A DNA stretch of 64,000 nt, from positions 62,001 to 126,000 of the forward strand of contig NZ_SRXY01000005.1 in NCBI RefSeq assembly GCF_004804335.1, written 5' to 3'. A program made the translations under genes and the position numbers. Source of the stretch: Pacificoceanicola onchidii (GTDB lineage Bacteria; Pseudomonadota; Alphaproteobacteria; Rhodobacterales; Rhodobacteraceae). The notes beneath the pieces were generated by a model. The model was not told the origin of the DNA. It did no database searches and saw only the letters and a list, made by a program, of their open reading frames with translations. Of the stretch, positions 1-8,731 are shown in pieces (the first letter of the stretch is position 1; each line of letters starts with the position of its first letter).

Positions 1-572
1 TGCGGCATGGGATTTCGGCTTTGGTCGAAGAGGGGCTGGTGCGCACGCGGCGTGGTTCCGGCGCCTTTGTGGCGGCGACGCCGACGGATTATCCCATTGG
101 CAGGCGGGTGCGGTTTCATGAAAACCTGATCGCGGCGGGGCGCAGGCCAGAGAAGCGGGTCCTGCAGGTGGAGGAGCGTCTGGCGACGGAAGGCGAGGCG
201 CGGGCGCTGAAGATTGCGGCAGGGGATCCGGTTTGCAGCTACCACGGGCTGTCGCTGGCGGATGGGCAGCCGATTGCGGTGTTTGAGAGCCTGTTTCCGG
301 GGGCGCGCCTTGCGGGGATGACCCGCGCGTTGGCGGAAACCAGCAGCGTGACGGAGGCTTTAAGGGCGGTTGGGGTCTCTGACTACACCCGTGCGAGCAC
401 GCGGCTGACGGCGGTGCGGGCCTCGGCCACACAGGCCTTGCATCTGCAACTCAGCGAAGGCGATCCGCTGCTGCGCTCGTCAGGGGTAAACGTCGATGGC
501 GAAGGTGTGCCGGTCGAGTATGGGCGGACGTGGTTTGCCGGGGACCGGGTGACGTTGACGATTGACGGGTGA
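1..572 (+). CDS. phnF: PhnF-type GntR/UTRA transcriptional regulator, 5' truncated by window edge
   Basis: The frame is open from the first complete codon (position 3) and encodes the last 190 residues of a GntR-family regulator. The beginning reads RHGISALVEEGLVRTRRGSG, the end of a winged helix-turn-helix with its Arg/Gly-rich wing. The rest is a UTRA ligand-sensing domain, including VRFHENLIAAGRRPEKR and a C-terminal NVDGEGVPVEYGRTWFAGDR block. That C-terminal pattern, and SVTEALRAVGVSDYTRASTR, are typical of PhnF, which controls phosphonate uptake and C-P lyase genes. The controlled genes would lie to the left of the window. An internal TTG at 21 is not the start. Family assignment is secure; the PhnF subgroup is likely. 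Confidence 0.75.
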   Translation, partial: RHGISALVEEGLVRTRRGSGAFVAATPTDYPIGRRVRFHENLIAAGRRPEKRVLQVEERLATEGEARALKIAAGDPVCSYHGLSLADGQPIAVFESLFPGARLAGMTRALAETSSVTEALRAVGVSDYTRASTRLTAVRASATQALHLQLSEGDPLLRSSGVNVDGEGVPVEYGRTWFAGDRVTLTIDG

Positions 573-617
573 GGGGGATGGCGGCTGCGGGCCTTTTGCG
601 GACATTGAGTGCGTACC

Positions 618-862
618 CGTCCCGGACCTGATCCGGAACCTCATGGCCAGCGCACAAGCCGCGTCATCGACGGGCCGTGGTGCGGCGATCCTCCTTCTGA
701 TCCCCTCGATTTATCTCAGAAACTGGCGCGCTAGTCAGGTGTGGCTCGATACGACAACCCAATCGCCGTGCCGTGGGGACGGCCCGTCGATGGGCGCGGC
801 GGCCTGCGGCCTTGACTCCGCGCCTGGGGTGAAGGGAATGGCTGTTCAAGGCCATTTCGACA
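618..862. repeat. Structured intergenic repeat, copy 1
   Basis: About 245 bp between the PhnF-like gene and the ArsR gene, recurring at 45932-46175 and partly at 60401-60468. It has perfect 14-bp inverted arms, CATCGACGGGCCGT at 665-678 and ACGGCCCGTCGATG at 779-792, separated by exactly 100 bp. Just downstream is a second nested hairpin, GGCGCGG at 793-799 pairing with CCGCGCC at 818-824 and enclosing GGCC-TGC-GGCC. I see no convincing gene in it; open frames here are by-products of the GC-rich arms. It could be a miniature mobile element or a structured RNA or DNA element. Confidence 0.7.
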
Positions 863-912
863 CCGGGACAGCAAGTGTCAGCGACCGCTTTGAAGGCAGT
901 CAGTTTGGGAGC

Positions 913-945
913 TTGACTTCAAACTGTATATCGAGATATCTCGAT
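913..945 (+). promoter_or_regulatory. ArsR-gene promoter with overlapping palindromic operator
   Basis: TTGACT at 913-918 fits a -35 hexamer. A perfect 16-bp palindrome, ATCGAGATATCTCGAT, spans 930-945, covers the expected -10 region and ends two bases before the ATG at 948. There is no ribosome-binding site in that space, so the transcript may be leaderless. A close relative of the palindrome (13 of 16 positions) precedes the next gene at 1310-1325, so this is the likely autoregulatory operator of the ArsR protein. Confidence 0.65.
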
Positions 946-947
946 TT

Positions 948-1256
948 ATGGACTTAGAGCAATCAATATCAGCTTTGAACAATCCGGTTCGCCGTCAGAT
1001 TCTGGAGTGGCTGAAGGATCGTTCAAACTTTCCGCCGGCCCTACCGGGCCATGAAGACCTCGAAGGTGTATGCGTGGCGTACATCCAGGAAAAGGCGAAG
1101 CTTTCTCAGTCCACTATCTCAAACTACATGGGACTGCTGAAACAGGTCGGCTTTGTGGTCTCCGAGCGCCATGGGCAATGGACGTTCTACCGACGGGATG
1201 AGGAAAACATTCAGGCGTTTTTCGCCGCGATGCAGGACGAGCTTCTGAAGCCTTAG
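948..1256 (+). CDS. ArsR-family winged-helix regulator
   Basis: A 102-residue protein that opens with the ArsR-type helix ISALNNPVRRQILEWL. A recognition helix follows around residues 53-65 (SQSTISNYMGLLK), then a beta wing at 70-82 (VVSERHGQWTFYRR). It has only one cysteine (Cys42) and no ELCVCD metal-binding motif, so metal sensing is unlikely. The palindrome over its own promoter and the related one before the adjacent ene-reductase gene indicate that it represses both, probably releasing DNA on binding an electrophile or redox-active compound. Fold assignment is firm; the effector is unknown. Confidence 0.85.
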   Translation: MDLEQSISALNNPVRRQILEWLKDRSNFPPALPGHEDLEGVCVAYIQEKAKLSQSTISNYMGLLKQVGFVVSERHGQWTFYRRDEENIQAFFAAMQDELLKP

Positions 1257-1309
1257 CACGCGGGACATGAAGGCCCCTCATGCAGAAGTTTGCAGAATTA
1301 AAGTGATAT

Positions 1310-1325
1310 ATCGAAATATTCCGAT
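1310..1325 (+). promoter_or_regulatory. Second ArsR-type operator, upstream of the ene-reductase gene
   Basis: ATCGAAATATTCCGAT matches 13 of 16 positions of the palindrome at 930-945 and keeps the outer ATCGA/CGAT half-sites. It lies just before a GGAGG ribosome-binding site and the ATG at 1337, as expected for repression of the oxidoreductase gene by the neighbouring ArsR protein. Confidence 0.6.
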
Positions 1326-1336
1326 GGAGGGATGAA

Positions 1337-2535
1337 ATGAAGGGTGAAGACATAACCAAACTGCTGGGCCAGCCACTCGACCTTCCATGTGGTGGGCAGT
1401 TGAAGAACAGATTGTTGAAGTCTGCCATGTCTGACTCTTTGGGTGATGGCAGAGGAAACCCTACCGAAGCGCAGATACGGCTCTACGAAAGATGGGCAGA
1501 GGGGGGGCTGCGTTGTCGTTGATCGGAGAGGTGCAGGTAACCCCGCACTATCCTGAGAAGCCCGGCAACCTGGTCTTGGTCCCAGACGCGGATTTATCCG
1601 CCATGCAGAAGCTGGCCAAGGGCGGGTCGGTGAACGGCGCGCAAATCTGGCCACAGCTTGGTCACGCCGGTGCGCTGGCACATGGGCCAATCAGCACCCC
1701 TAAAGGGCCGTCTCCGTTGGACATTGAAGGATTGCACTGCGGCGGCATGACATTGGATGAAATCCATGCGCTGCCCCAAGCCTATGCGCAAGCGGCAGCT
1801 CTCGCGAAAGACGTTGGGTTTGGGGGTGTTCTGATCCACGCCGGTCACGGGTTTCTGTTCAGCCAGTTCTTGTCGCCGCTCTTCAACCACCGGACCGATG
1901 CATATGGCGGGTCAGTCGAGAACCGGTTCCGGATCATTTGCGAAGTCATCGAGGCAGTTCGGCAGGCGGTCGGACCGGCGTATCCGATTGGCATCAAGAT
2001 CAACTCAACCGACAAACTCGAAGGCGGCCTTACCACGGAAGATGCATTGGACGTCGTGCGGCTCATCGATAAAACGTCAGTGGACTTGATCGATGTCAGC
2101 GGTGGCACGTATTTCCCCGGCGCCGCATCGAGTTCCGACGGCACCTCTTCGTCGGGTCCCTATTTTATCGACTTTGCCAAACAGGCCAAGACGCTGACGA
2201 ACATTCCAATCGCTTTGACCGGTGGATTTGAGACCCGAGAGCAGGCTGCGCAGGCTTTGCGTGACGGATCTGCTGACGCGATCAGCCTTGCGCGTGCAAT
2301 GGCGCTCGAACCAGCTCTGGCGAATACCTGGTTGAGCGAGAAAGGTGGCGATCCAGAGTTTCCGAATTTCGACAGTCCGCCGCGGGGAGGTGTCACCGCG
2401 TGGTATTCGATGCGGCTGACCGCTCTGGGTGAAGACAGCGAAGACCAGTTCGACCAGAGCCCGGCAGACGCATTGGAGGCCTACGAAAGACGCGATTCCG
2501 AGCGTTGTGTCGATTGGCGGATTCGGTTCGGCTAA
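1337..2535 (+). pseudogene. Old Yellow Enzyme-family NADH:flavin oxidoreductase, frameshifted in a G run
   Basis: Two overlapping frames together encode one FMN-dependent ene-reductase of about 399 residues. The N-terminal part (1337-1522) ends in LYERWAEGG. The rest continues in another frame from about 1508 with ALSLIGEVQVTP, as the family requires. The break is a run of seven G at 1501-1507; one extra G restores a continuous protein. The second part has the family signatures QIWPQLGHAGA (substrate and FMN contacts), HAGHGFLFSQFLSPLFNHR and YGGSVENR, and a C-terminal FMN-phosphate region (GGFETREQA, ISLARAMALEP). The role would be reduction of activated alkenes under the adjacent ArsR repressor. 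The frameshift is either real inactivation, phase variation or a homopolymer base-call error. Confidence 0.75.
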
Positions 2536-2838
2536 AGACGGTTTACTGCCAATGTCGGCATTCGCCACGCTGCAACAGGCTGGTGGGTCCGCGCCGGTTG
2601 GACCGTAGTTCGGCCCGATCACCCGGACTTTGCAAAGGTTGGCGAAGGGCCCATTCCGGGCCTTCATGATGTCGGGTCACGTCGCCGCGCAGCTTTCTCG
2701 AACCGGCCATTAACTCAATGTGCGAAACCGTCTGGTCGCCCGGGGGCAGCGGAGCGGACGGGGTCAACATTTTCTGTCGCAGAAAGAAAGTCTTTGTCTG
2801 AGCGGTTTGCGGCGCAAAGGAGAGCCGCAAACCCTCGT
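2536..2838. other. Convergent intergenic region
   Basis: The 303 bp between the ends of two converging genes. No credible gene is seen. It holds the hairpin at 2804-2833 and an imperfect GGGCCC/GGGCC hairpin near 2644-2665. Confidence 0.5.
2804..2833 (-). terminator. Hairpin after the minus-strand small-protein gene
   Basis: A perfect 10-bp stem (GGTTTGCGGC / GCCGCAAACC) with a 10-nt loop, starting five bases beyond the stop codon at 2839. There is no strong U tract, so it may act as a weak terminator or a 3'-end stabiliser. Confidence 0.55.
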
Positions 2839-3189
2839 TCAGTGTGTTTCAAGCGAGATATGGACATCCATCTCGGCTTCGGGGTCGAAATCGCTTAGGT
2901 CCATCACGGAAAAGAACATCGCGCAAACGGGCGACTCCATCTCTTTTTTGACCACGTCCAGATAGTCGTCGTGGCTTCGGAACTGCACGATATCGAGATA
3001 CGTCCCGTCGGGTTTGCGAACAAGTTCGCGGCGCAGCACGCCCTCTTCATGTGCGACAAAGTCCCTTTGGAAAACTGCCGAAGCAGCAAGCAGATCGGCC
3101 TCCGTTTTGCCCTCGGCAAGTTTGATCGGCGCAAAAAACGGTAACGGGCGTGATGTTGTCTCCTTGGGCAGCTGTCGCATCCGCTTCAA
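2839..3189 (-). CDS. Small dimeric alpha/beta-barrel-like hypothetical protein
   Basis: Up to 116 residues. The conserved-looking part starts at PFFAPIKLAEGKTEADLLAAS and continues through FVAHEEGVLRRELVRKPDGTYLDIVQFRSHDDY. This pattern (beta strand, helix, an 'E-G-V-L-R-R' strand, then 'D-I-V-x-F') resembles dimeric alpha-beta-barrel proteins that measure or oxidise small substrates, but I do not recognise a specific family. It overlaps the 3' end of the PhzF gene by 143 bp in another frame. A run of six T (T6) near the start of the conserved part could hide a frameshift, because deleting one T would fuse it to PhzF. An AAGGAG-like site precedes an ATC codon rather than a normal start. Confidence 0.5.
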   Translation of the reverse strand: MKRMRQLPKETTSRPLPFFAPIKLAEGKTEADLLAASAVFQRDFVAHEEGVLRRELVRKPDGTYLDIVQFRSHDDYLDVVKKEMESPVCAMFFSVMDLSDFDPEAEMDVHISLETH

Positions 3190-4021
3190 TGATCCGGGTC
3201 GTTCCCGAGACGCGGATTCCCTCTCCGGGAATACTGCTGAATTCGGCCTTCAGGAGCGACCTTGCACCCATGTCCTCTCCCTGCACGATGCTGATTGCCC
3301 CTTCATGGGGCCATTCAATGTCGCGCAGGTATCCGGACAGCGCGGCCGCGGCAGCCCCGGTCGCGGGATCCTCGGCCACGCCCCCGATCGCGAAGGCATT
3401 CCGGCTGTGAAAAAGGCGCGGGGTTTCCGCCCACAAGAGGCTGATCGTCGTCAGGTCATACTCCCGCATCAGCTCGGCACCTTTGGCCAAGTCATACGAC
3501 ATCCCCGCGAGTGTCAGCCTGTCGCGAAGCGCGAGGATCAGGTGATTGTTCCCGGCATTGGCAAGGGCTGGTGGCAAAGCACCGTCCAGGTCAGCGGCGT
3601 CAAGACCAAAGAGCGCAAGCGCAGCCTTCAACAACTCTGGGTCAGCGGCAGCGCTGTGGGTGGGCGGAGATGTCAGCGTTGCACTGCCGTCCTCTTTGGC
3701 TTCAACACTGATGCGCCCCGAGTTCAGGTCAAGCTGGTACAGCCCCGGCCCGTCGCGCGCGGTGAGCGCATTGCCCAGTGCAATTGTGGCATGCCCGCAG
3801 AACGCCACCTCTTCCTCGGGCGAGAAAAACCGCACGCGCCACCCGCCGGCTTGGGGCGCGGCAAAGACGGTTTCCGAGTATCCGATCTCTCTTGCGAGGC
3901 GCTGCATCTCGGCCTCGGGCGGAAGCGTTTCACCAACCATGACGCCCGCGGGGTTGCCGCCTTGGGTGCCATCTGAGAAGGCCGCGACACGCAGCATGTT
4001 CGGGGTTCCTGTATCTTTCAT
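3047..4021 (-). CDS. PhzF-family isomerase/epimerase-like protein
   Basis: Starts at the ATG at 4021, chosen because GAAAGG lies nine bases upstream. The 324-residue product has the PhzF double-barrel pattern: LRVAAFSDGTQGGNPAGV at the N-terminus, the catalytic Glu in GYSETVF (Glu50), FFSPEEEVAFCGHAT at 66-79, and the second-domain DPATGAAAAALSGYL motif. PhzF relatives are cofactor-free isomerases of small acids, acting on trans-2,3-dihydro-3-hydroxyanthranilate in phenazine makers, but most have unknown substrates. The normal PhzF end is near SGTTRIIE; the last 40 or so residues (rich in Cys and Gly) overlap the next gene and look unnatural, suggesting a frame disturbance at the T6 run near 3137-3142. 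Confidence 0.8.
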   Translation of the reverse strand: MKDTGTPNMLRVAAFSDGTQGGNPAGVMVGETLPPEAEMQRLAREIGYSETVFAAPQAGGWRVRFFSPEEEVAFCGHATIALGNALTARDGPGLYQLDLNSGRISVEAKEDGSATLTSPPTHSAAADPELLKAALALFGLDAADLDGALPPALANAGNNHLILALRDRLTLAGMSYDLAKGAELMREYDLTTISLLWAETPRLFHSRNAFAIGGVAEDPATGAAAAALSGYLRDIEWPHEGAISIVQGEDMGARSLLKAEFSSIPGEGIRVSGTTRIIEADATAAQGDNITPVTVFCADQTCRGQNGGRSACCFGSFPKGLCRT

Positions 4022-4106
4022 GGGTTTGAACCTTTCTTCGACCGTTGCAATCCGGGAACCGACAGCCAAGACCCTTGGAGGCGCGGCTGAACGGTTCCAA
4101 TTGGCC

Positions 4107-4126
4107 CCGGCGGAGTGTTCCGCCGG
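4107..4126 (-). terminator. Intra-operon hairpin after the secreted hydrolase gene
   Basis: A perfect 8-bp stem, CCGGCGGA/TCCGCCGG, with a 4-nt loop, 12 bases past the hydrolase stop. No U tract. It may reduce read-through into the PhzF gene or protect the upstream mRNA. Confidence 0.45.
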
Positions 4127-4138
4127 AGCTGAGTTTGG

Positions 4139-5101
4139 TCACTTGTTTATCCGGGCCAGAAAGTCCTGCATCTCGGCAGCGATGAAATCGCCATATTCCT
4201 CGAGCGCGAAGTGCCCGGTCTCAAGCAGATGGAATTCCACATCGTTGAGATCGGCTTTGTAGGGATGTGCGCCTTCGGCCGGGAAAATGTGATCATTCTT
4301 TCCCCAGACAATCAGCGCCGGAGGCTGGTGTTCGCGGAACAGGGCCTGCCACTTGGGGTATTCGGTGACGTTGGTGCCGTAATCCAGGAACATCTTCAGT
4401 TGCACCTCTTGGTTCCCCGGCCGGTCCAGCAGGTACTGGACGTGCCAGAAATTGTCGGGGTTCACCGTCGAGACATCGCCAACACCGTGGGTGAATTGCC
4501 ATTTGGTGGCGTCGAGCGTCAGGAAGCCACGCAAGGCATCACCATTTTCCGCGCTGGGGTCGGCCCAATAAGCCTTGATCGGGTCCCAAAACTCGCGCAG
4601 GCCTTCATCGTAGGCGTTGCCGTTCTGAATGACGAAACCGGTGACGCGCTCGGGGTGCTCGGCGAACATGCGGTAGCCGATCGGTGCCCCGTAATCCATC
4701 AGATAGACGGAGTAGGTGTCCACACCCTTGGCATCGATCAAACGCGTGATGGAGTTTGCCGCGTTGGCAAAGCTGTAGTCATAGCTGTCAGCAGGCGGCA
4801 TGTCCGACGCGCCAAAGCCGAGATAGTCCGGGGCAATCACGTGGTAGTCTTCGGCCAGGACCGGGATCAGCTCGCGGAACATGTGCGAAGAGGTGGGGAA
4901 CCCGTGGAGCAGCAGGACAGTGGGATTCGACGGATCGCCCGCCTCGCGATAGGCGATGGTCCGGCCTTCGATCTCCATCGTTTTCATGTTCACGGCAAAA
5001 GGGCTTTCAGCAGCCACAGCGCTGTTTGGCAGGATCGCTGGCAGCAGCGTGGCGCCGGCCAGCAGTGCTGCGAGAACGGGAATGCGCAAATGATGTTTCA
5101 T
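4139..5101 (-). CDS. Secreted alpha/beta-hydrolase with Asp nucleophile (dehalogenase/epoxide-hydrolase type)
   Basis: The 320-residue protein has an N-terminal export signal (hydrophobic 8-30, ending SAVAAES), so it should act in the periplasm. The oxyanion motif HGFPTS is at 66-71. The nucleophile elbow reads LMDYGAPIG, with Asp136 where esterases have Ser; this marks the haloalkane dehalogenase/epoxide hydrolase branch. The acid and base would be Asp270 (WGKNDHIFP) and His297 (ETGHFALEE). A strong AAGGA site precedes the start, 13 bp after the FMN-protein gene, so the two are co-transcribed, probably under the divergent LysR at 5898. A periplasmic member of this branch is uncommon. The substrate is unknown. 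Confidence 0.8.
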   Translation of the reverse strand: MKHHLRIPVLAALLAGATLLPAILPNSAVAAESPFAVNMKTMEIEGRTIAYREAGDPSNPTVLLLHGFPTSSHMFRELIPVLAEDYHVIAPDYLGFGASDMPPADSYDYSFANAANSITRLIDAKGVDTYSVYLMDYGAPIGYRMFAEHPERVTGFVIQNGNAYDEGLREFWDPIKAYWADPSAENGDALRGFLTLDATKWQFTHGVGDVSTVNPDNFWHVQYLLDRPGNQEVQLKMFLDYGTNVTEYPKWQALFREHQPPALIVWGKNDHIFPAEGAHPYKADLNDVEFHLLETGHFALEEYGDFIAAEMQDFLARINK

Positions 5102-5114
5102 GGTTTTGGTCCTT

Positions 5115-5756
5115 TCAGGATTTGGGTGGGATGCCAGACACCGTAGCGGCGCGCATGGCAGTGTTTTCGGCCCTCAGGGCCTCGTTTTCGCGGCGCAGGG
5201 CCGCAATCTCGTGGTGCGTCTCATCAATGGTGAGGCGTCGTGGAATATGGCTGGGGCAATTCCAGTCGAACGCCTCGACGGTGATGAGCACCGCGCGCTC
5301 GGGGCGGGCCCGATAAGACGGGTCGAGGAGTTGATCCAGAATTTCAGGATTGTCAGGACCTTCGACCATGCGGGCGCGCCCCCACAGCTTCAGGCGGCGG
5401 CGATTGGGGTAGTCTACAAGGATCATCGACAGGCGATCGTTGCCGGACAGGTTCCCTGTGCTGATGTATTGCCGGTTACCGCGAAAATCCGCATACCCGA
5501 GCGTTCTGGATGACAACACCTTCAGGAAGCCGGTCGGACCTCCTCGAAACTGCACATAGGGCCATCCGGTCTGTGACACCGTCGCCTGATAGAACCCGTC
5601 ACGCGCGGTGATGAAGTCGACCTCTTGGGCCCCCAGTTCATCGGGGGAGGTCTCGTCGCCAGACAGGAACCTGGTGTAGCCATCAGCAGAACCCATCCGG
5701 GATTGCTGTGACCGCACTGCAGGCGTAAAGGCGATGGTCGCAAAGGCGCGTGCCAT
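5115..5756 (-). CDS. Pyridoxamine 5'-phosphate oxidase-related FMN-binding protein with C-terminal coiled coil
   Basis: The start at 5756 ([12 protein letters not shown]) is chosen over an upstream ATG because GAAAGGA lies seven bases before it. The 213-residue protein has the split-barrel flavin fold: [44 protein letters not shown] and [17 protein letters not shown]. These proteins bind FMN (or F420 or heme) and reduce small substrates. After the PNPOx core comes [10 protein letters not shown] and then a heptad-rich tail ([16 protein letters not shown]) that should form a coiled coil. It is the first gene of the minus-strand set and faces the LysR gene. The specific reaction is not known. 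Confidence 0.8.
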   Translation of the reverse strand: MARAFATIAFTPAVRSQQSRMGSADGYTRFLSGDETSPDELGAQEVDFITARDGFYQATVSQTGWPYVQFRGGPTGFLKVLSSRTLGYADFRGNRQYISTGNLSGNDRLSMILVDYPNRRRLKLWGRARMVEGPDNPEILDQLLDPSYRARPERAVLITVEAFDWNCPSHIPRRLTIDETHHEIAALRRENEALRAENTAMRAATVSGIPPKS

Positions 5757-5897
5757 GGCGTTTTCCTTTCGGATACTCATTAGTTTTTTTAAGCGGAAGG
5801 CCCGGTCGGGCTGTTTCTGATTGCGAATTTGCGCTTTGAACCGCGAATTGACAAACGACGATGTCTATCGCAGGGTTAGAAAAAATAAGTCATAGAG

Positions 5898-6803
5898 ATG
5901 AACCGCAAAAATTATCCCCTGAACGCGTTGCGTGCCTTTGAAGCGGCGGCACGCCACCTCAGCTTTGTTGCTGCGGCCGAAGAGCTGTCCGTTACCCCGG
6001 CCGCGATCAGCCATCAGATCAAGAAGCTCGAGGACTTTCTCGGCGTCCCGCTTTTTCGCCGTAGGACGCGCGGGCTTGTCCTTGTCGAAGCGGGACAGCT
6101 CCTGGCCAAGGAACTGCACGGGGTGTTCGCAAACCTTGACCGTGCGATGGAGCACGTGATGGAGGCAGACAAAGGCGGCTCACTGGCCTTGACCGTCGCC
6201 CCCACATTCGCTGCGATGTGGTTGATCCCGCGGCTACAGAAATTCTACGCGCAACACCCGGCCATCGACGTCCGTATTTCTACGAGCTTGGGTCTGGTGG
6301 ATTTTCAGCGGGACGATTTTGACGCCGCCATTCGGCTTGGCCACGGCCAATGGCCCGGCATCGAAGCCATCAAACTTTTCGACGAGTCCGTCATTCCCAT
6401 GTGCAGCCCCGGGCTCTTGGAAGGTCCAAACGCAATTCGGACTCCGTCTGATCTCAGAAAACATGTTCTTCTGCACAATCACTCGATGGACTTCGACCCG
6501 AGCGCGCCAACATGGCAGACTTGGCTGGATGCAAGCGGCACAAGCGGCGTTGACGCGTCACACGGAATGCATTTCAGCCTGCCAGACCATGGGCTTCAGG
6601 CGGCGATTGATGGCGCTGGTGTGGTGCTTGGGTGGAGATTTCTTTCCGCCAAAGACGTGCAAGCCGGACGCGTGGTCGAGCTGTTCGATCTGGCAATTCC
6701 CCTCGGTTCAACCTTTTACCTTGTCTACCCCGAGGCACATTCCCGTCGACCGAATATTGTGGCACTTCGTAACTGGATGTTGCGAGAGCTACGAGGTTCT
6801 TGA
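5898..6803 (+). CDS. LysR-family regulator, GcvA-like
   Basis: A 301-residue LysR regulator. The N-terminal helix-turn-helix is clear (LNALRAFEAAARHLSFVAAAEEL, then TPAAISHQIKKLE), followed by LFRRRTRGLVL and the effector-binding domain. LTVAPTFAAMWLIPRL and the ending VYPEAHSRRPNIVALRNWM are characteristic of the GcvA subgroup. It is divergent from the PNPOx/hydrolase/PhzF set, with 141 bp between starts that contain a perfect -35 hexamer TTGACA at 5848-5853. It probably controls those genes and itself; GcvA-like proteins in this setting control many different pathways, not only glycine cleavage. Confidence 0.88.
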   Translation: MNRKNYPLNALRAFEAAARHLSFVAAAEELSVTPAAISHQIKKLEDFLGVPLFRRRTRGLVLVEAGQLLAKELHGVFANLDRAMEHVMEADKGGSLALTVAPTFAAMWLIPRLQKFYAQHPAIDVRISTSLGLVDFQRDDFDAAIRLGHGQWPGIEAIKLFDESVIPMCSPGLLEGPNAIRTPSDLRKHVLLHNHSMDFDPSAPTWQTWLDASGTSGVDASHGMHFSLPDHGLQAAIDGAGVVLGWRFLSAKDVQAGRVVELFDLAIPLGSTFYLVYPEAHSRRPNIVALRNWMLRELRGS

Positions 6804-7343
6804 AGGTCCGTTCGAGGTCCGGCAGGTCTTGTATTACCCGCCGCTGAGACGCGCTAAAACACAAGCTACCCCCGCAGCCAATGACAGTACTCTGCCTCCT
6901 GCAGGATACTCTTCGTTTGTCATTGGGCCACGATGTGGGCTCAAAGTGACCTTGCGGCGGTGCAGGGGAACCAAAGAGTTTGACGAGTTTTGAATGCCTG
7001 CTCAAACCGTTCTGCATCAGTTGGCACGCAACCGCAACGAACGGCCGCAATCCGCCCACGTTCAAAATTGCCATGTCTGCTGTGGTCGGGCTGTTCACCT
7101 TGGGGACACATGCGGCGACGGTCGGGGGCGAGCCAATACCTACCGGATGCTGCAGGCTGCTCGAATGACTGCTCTTGGTAGCTTCAAAAAACTCTGCTAT
7201 GCGTATCGTACTCAGCAATAAAGGCAATGCGCGCTGCTGTTGAGATGAACGGAGCTTTCCGTTTGTGTTCCGGCCAGCCGCGCGAACCACAAGCTCCAGA
7301 TTTTTGAAACGGGCGGCGCGCCGTCTTGTCCGAAAGGGTGCAA
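6804..7343. other. Intergenic region, no gene seen
   Basis: 540 bp between the LysR gene and the aminotransferase gene. Short open frames exist but have no recognisable content. The stretch around 6885-6960 has a GCAGCCAATGAC block on the reverse strand that resembles the degenerate repeat family seen at 9915-10020 and 34858-35032. Confidence 0.45.
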
Positions 7344-8717
7344 ATGCTGAGAAACGATCAACTCGACCAATGGGACCGTGAATCCTTTTTTCATCCGTCC
7401 ACCCACCTTGCACAACACGCACGGGGCGAAAGCCCAAACCGCGTGATCAAGACCGGGTCGGGCGTTCACATCGAGGACCGGGACGGCCAGCGATTGCTGG
7501 ATGCTTTTGCGGGGCTTTATTGTGTGAATGTCGGCTATGGACGCAGCGAGATAGCGGAAGCGATTGCCCAACAGGCGCATGAGCTGGCCTATTACCATTC
7601 CTATGTTGGCCACGGCACTGAGGCGTCAATCACTCTGGCAAAGATGATCCTTGATCGTGCGCCCAAGGGTATGTCCAAGGTCTATTTCGGGCTCGGTGGT
7701 TCTGACGCCAACGAAACCAACGTCAAGCTGGTCTGGTATTACAACAATATCCTTGGCCGACCTCAGAAAAAGAAGATCATTTCGCGGTGGCGCGGCTATC
7801 ATGGATCGGGACTGGTGACGGGGTCGCTTACGGGGTTGGAGCTGTTCCACAGGAAATTTGACTTGCCGGTTGAGCAGGTGATCCACACCGAAGCACCGTA
7901 TTTTTTCCGCCGCAAAGACCGCGACCAGACCGAAGAGCAATTCGTTGCCCATTGCGTGGCGGAACTGGAAGCCCTGATCGCGCGTGAAGGCGCAGATACC
8001 ATTGCGGCGTTCATCGGTGAGCCGATCCTTGGCACTGGCGGTATCGTTCCACCGCCTGCGGGCTATTGGGAGGCAATTCAGGCCGTCCTGCGCAAGCATG
8101 ACATCCTGTTGATAGCGGATGAAGTTGTCACCGGCTTTGGCCGTCTCGGCACCATGTTCGGGTCCGATCACTATGGTATCACGCCAGATATCATCACCAT
8201 CGCCAAGGGGCTGACCTCGGCTTATGCGCCGCTGTCCGGCTCCATCATTGGCGACAAAGTCTGGAAAGTGCTGGAGCAAGGCACCGATGAAAACGGCCCC
8301 ATTGGTCACGGCTGGACCTATTCGGCCCACCCAATTGGGGCGGCGGCAGGCGTGGCAAACCTCAAGCTGATCGATGAACTTGGTTTGGTGGAAAACGCGG
8401 GCAAGGTTGGCGCCTATCTGAACCAAGCGATGCGTGACGCCCTGTCGGATCACCCGCATGTAGGCGAGGTGCGGGGAGACGGACTACTTTGTGCGGTTGA
8501 ATTTGTGAAGGACAAGGACAGCAGCCTGTTCTTTGGTCCTGCTGACAAGATCGGGCCGCAGCTTTCGGCGAAGATGCTGGAGCAAAGCAAAGTCATTGCC
8601 CGCGCAATGCCTCAGGGAGATATCTTGGGCTTTGCGCCGCCGTTTTGTTTGACCAACGCCGACGCCGACGAAGTTGTCGCGGCGACGGTCAACGCGGTTG
8701 AGGCAGTCTTTGGTTAA
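7344..8717 (+). CDS. Class III omega-aminotransferase (PLP)
   Basis: The start at 7344 is preferred over an upstream TTG because GAAAGGG lies just upstream. The 457-residue enzyme has the class III fold: [12 protein letters not shown] at 55-66, the phosphate-binding GGSDANET at 118-125, WRGYHGS at 149-155, the cofactor Asp in [13 protein letters not shown] (Asp259), and the Schiff-base Lys288 in TIAKGLTS. It transfers an amino group between an amine or beta/omega-amino acid and an oxo-acid such as pyruvate. Close relatives in roseobacters are labelled 'aspartate aminotransferase family' but are omega-transaminases. It stands alone, with a strong hairpin after the stop. Confidence 0.88.
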   Translation: MLRNDQLDQWDRESFFHPSTHLAQHARGESPNRVIKTGSGVHIEDRDGQRLLDAFAGLYCVNVGYGRSEIAEAIAQQAHELAYYHSYVGHGTEASITLAKMILDRAPKGMSKVYFGLGGSDANETNVKLVWYYNNILGRPQKKKIISRWRGYHGSGLVTGSLTGLELFHRKFDLPVEQVIHTEAPYFFRRKDRDQTEEQFVAHCVAELEALIAREGADTIAAFIGEPILGTGGIVPPPAGYWEAIQAVLRKHDILLIADEVVTGFGRLGTMFGSDHYGITPDIITIAKGLTSAYAPLSGSIIGDKVWKVLEQGTDENGPIGHGWTYSAHPIGAAAGVANLKLIDELGLVENAGKVGAYLNQAMRDALSDHPHVGEVRGDGLLCAVEFVKDKDSSLFFGPADKIGPQLSAKMLEQSKVIARAMPQGDILGFAPPFCLTNADADEVVAATVNAVEAVFG

Positions 8718-8731
8718 CAGCCGCCTCCGCG

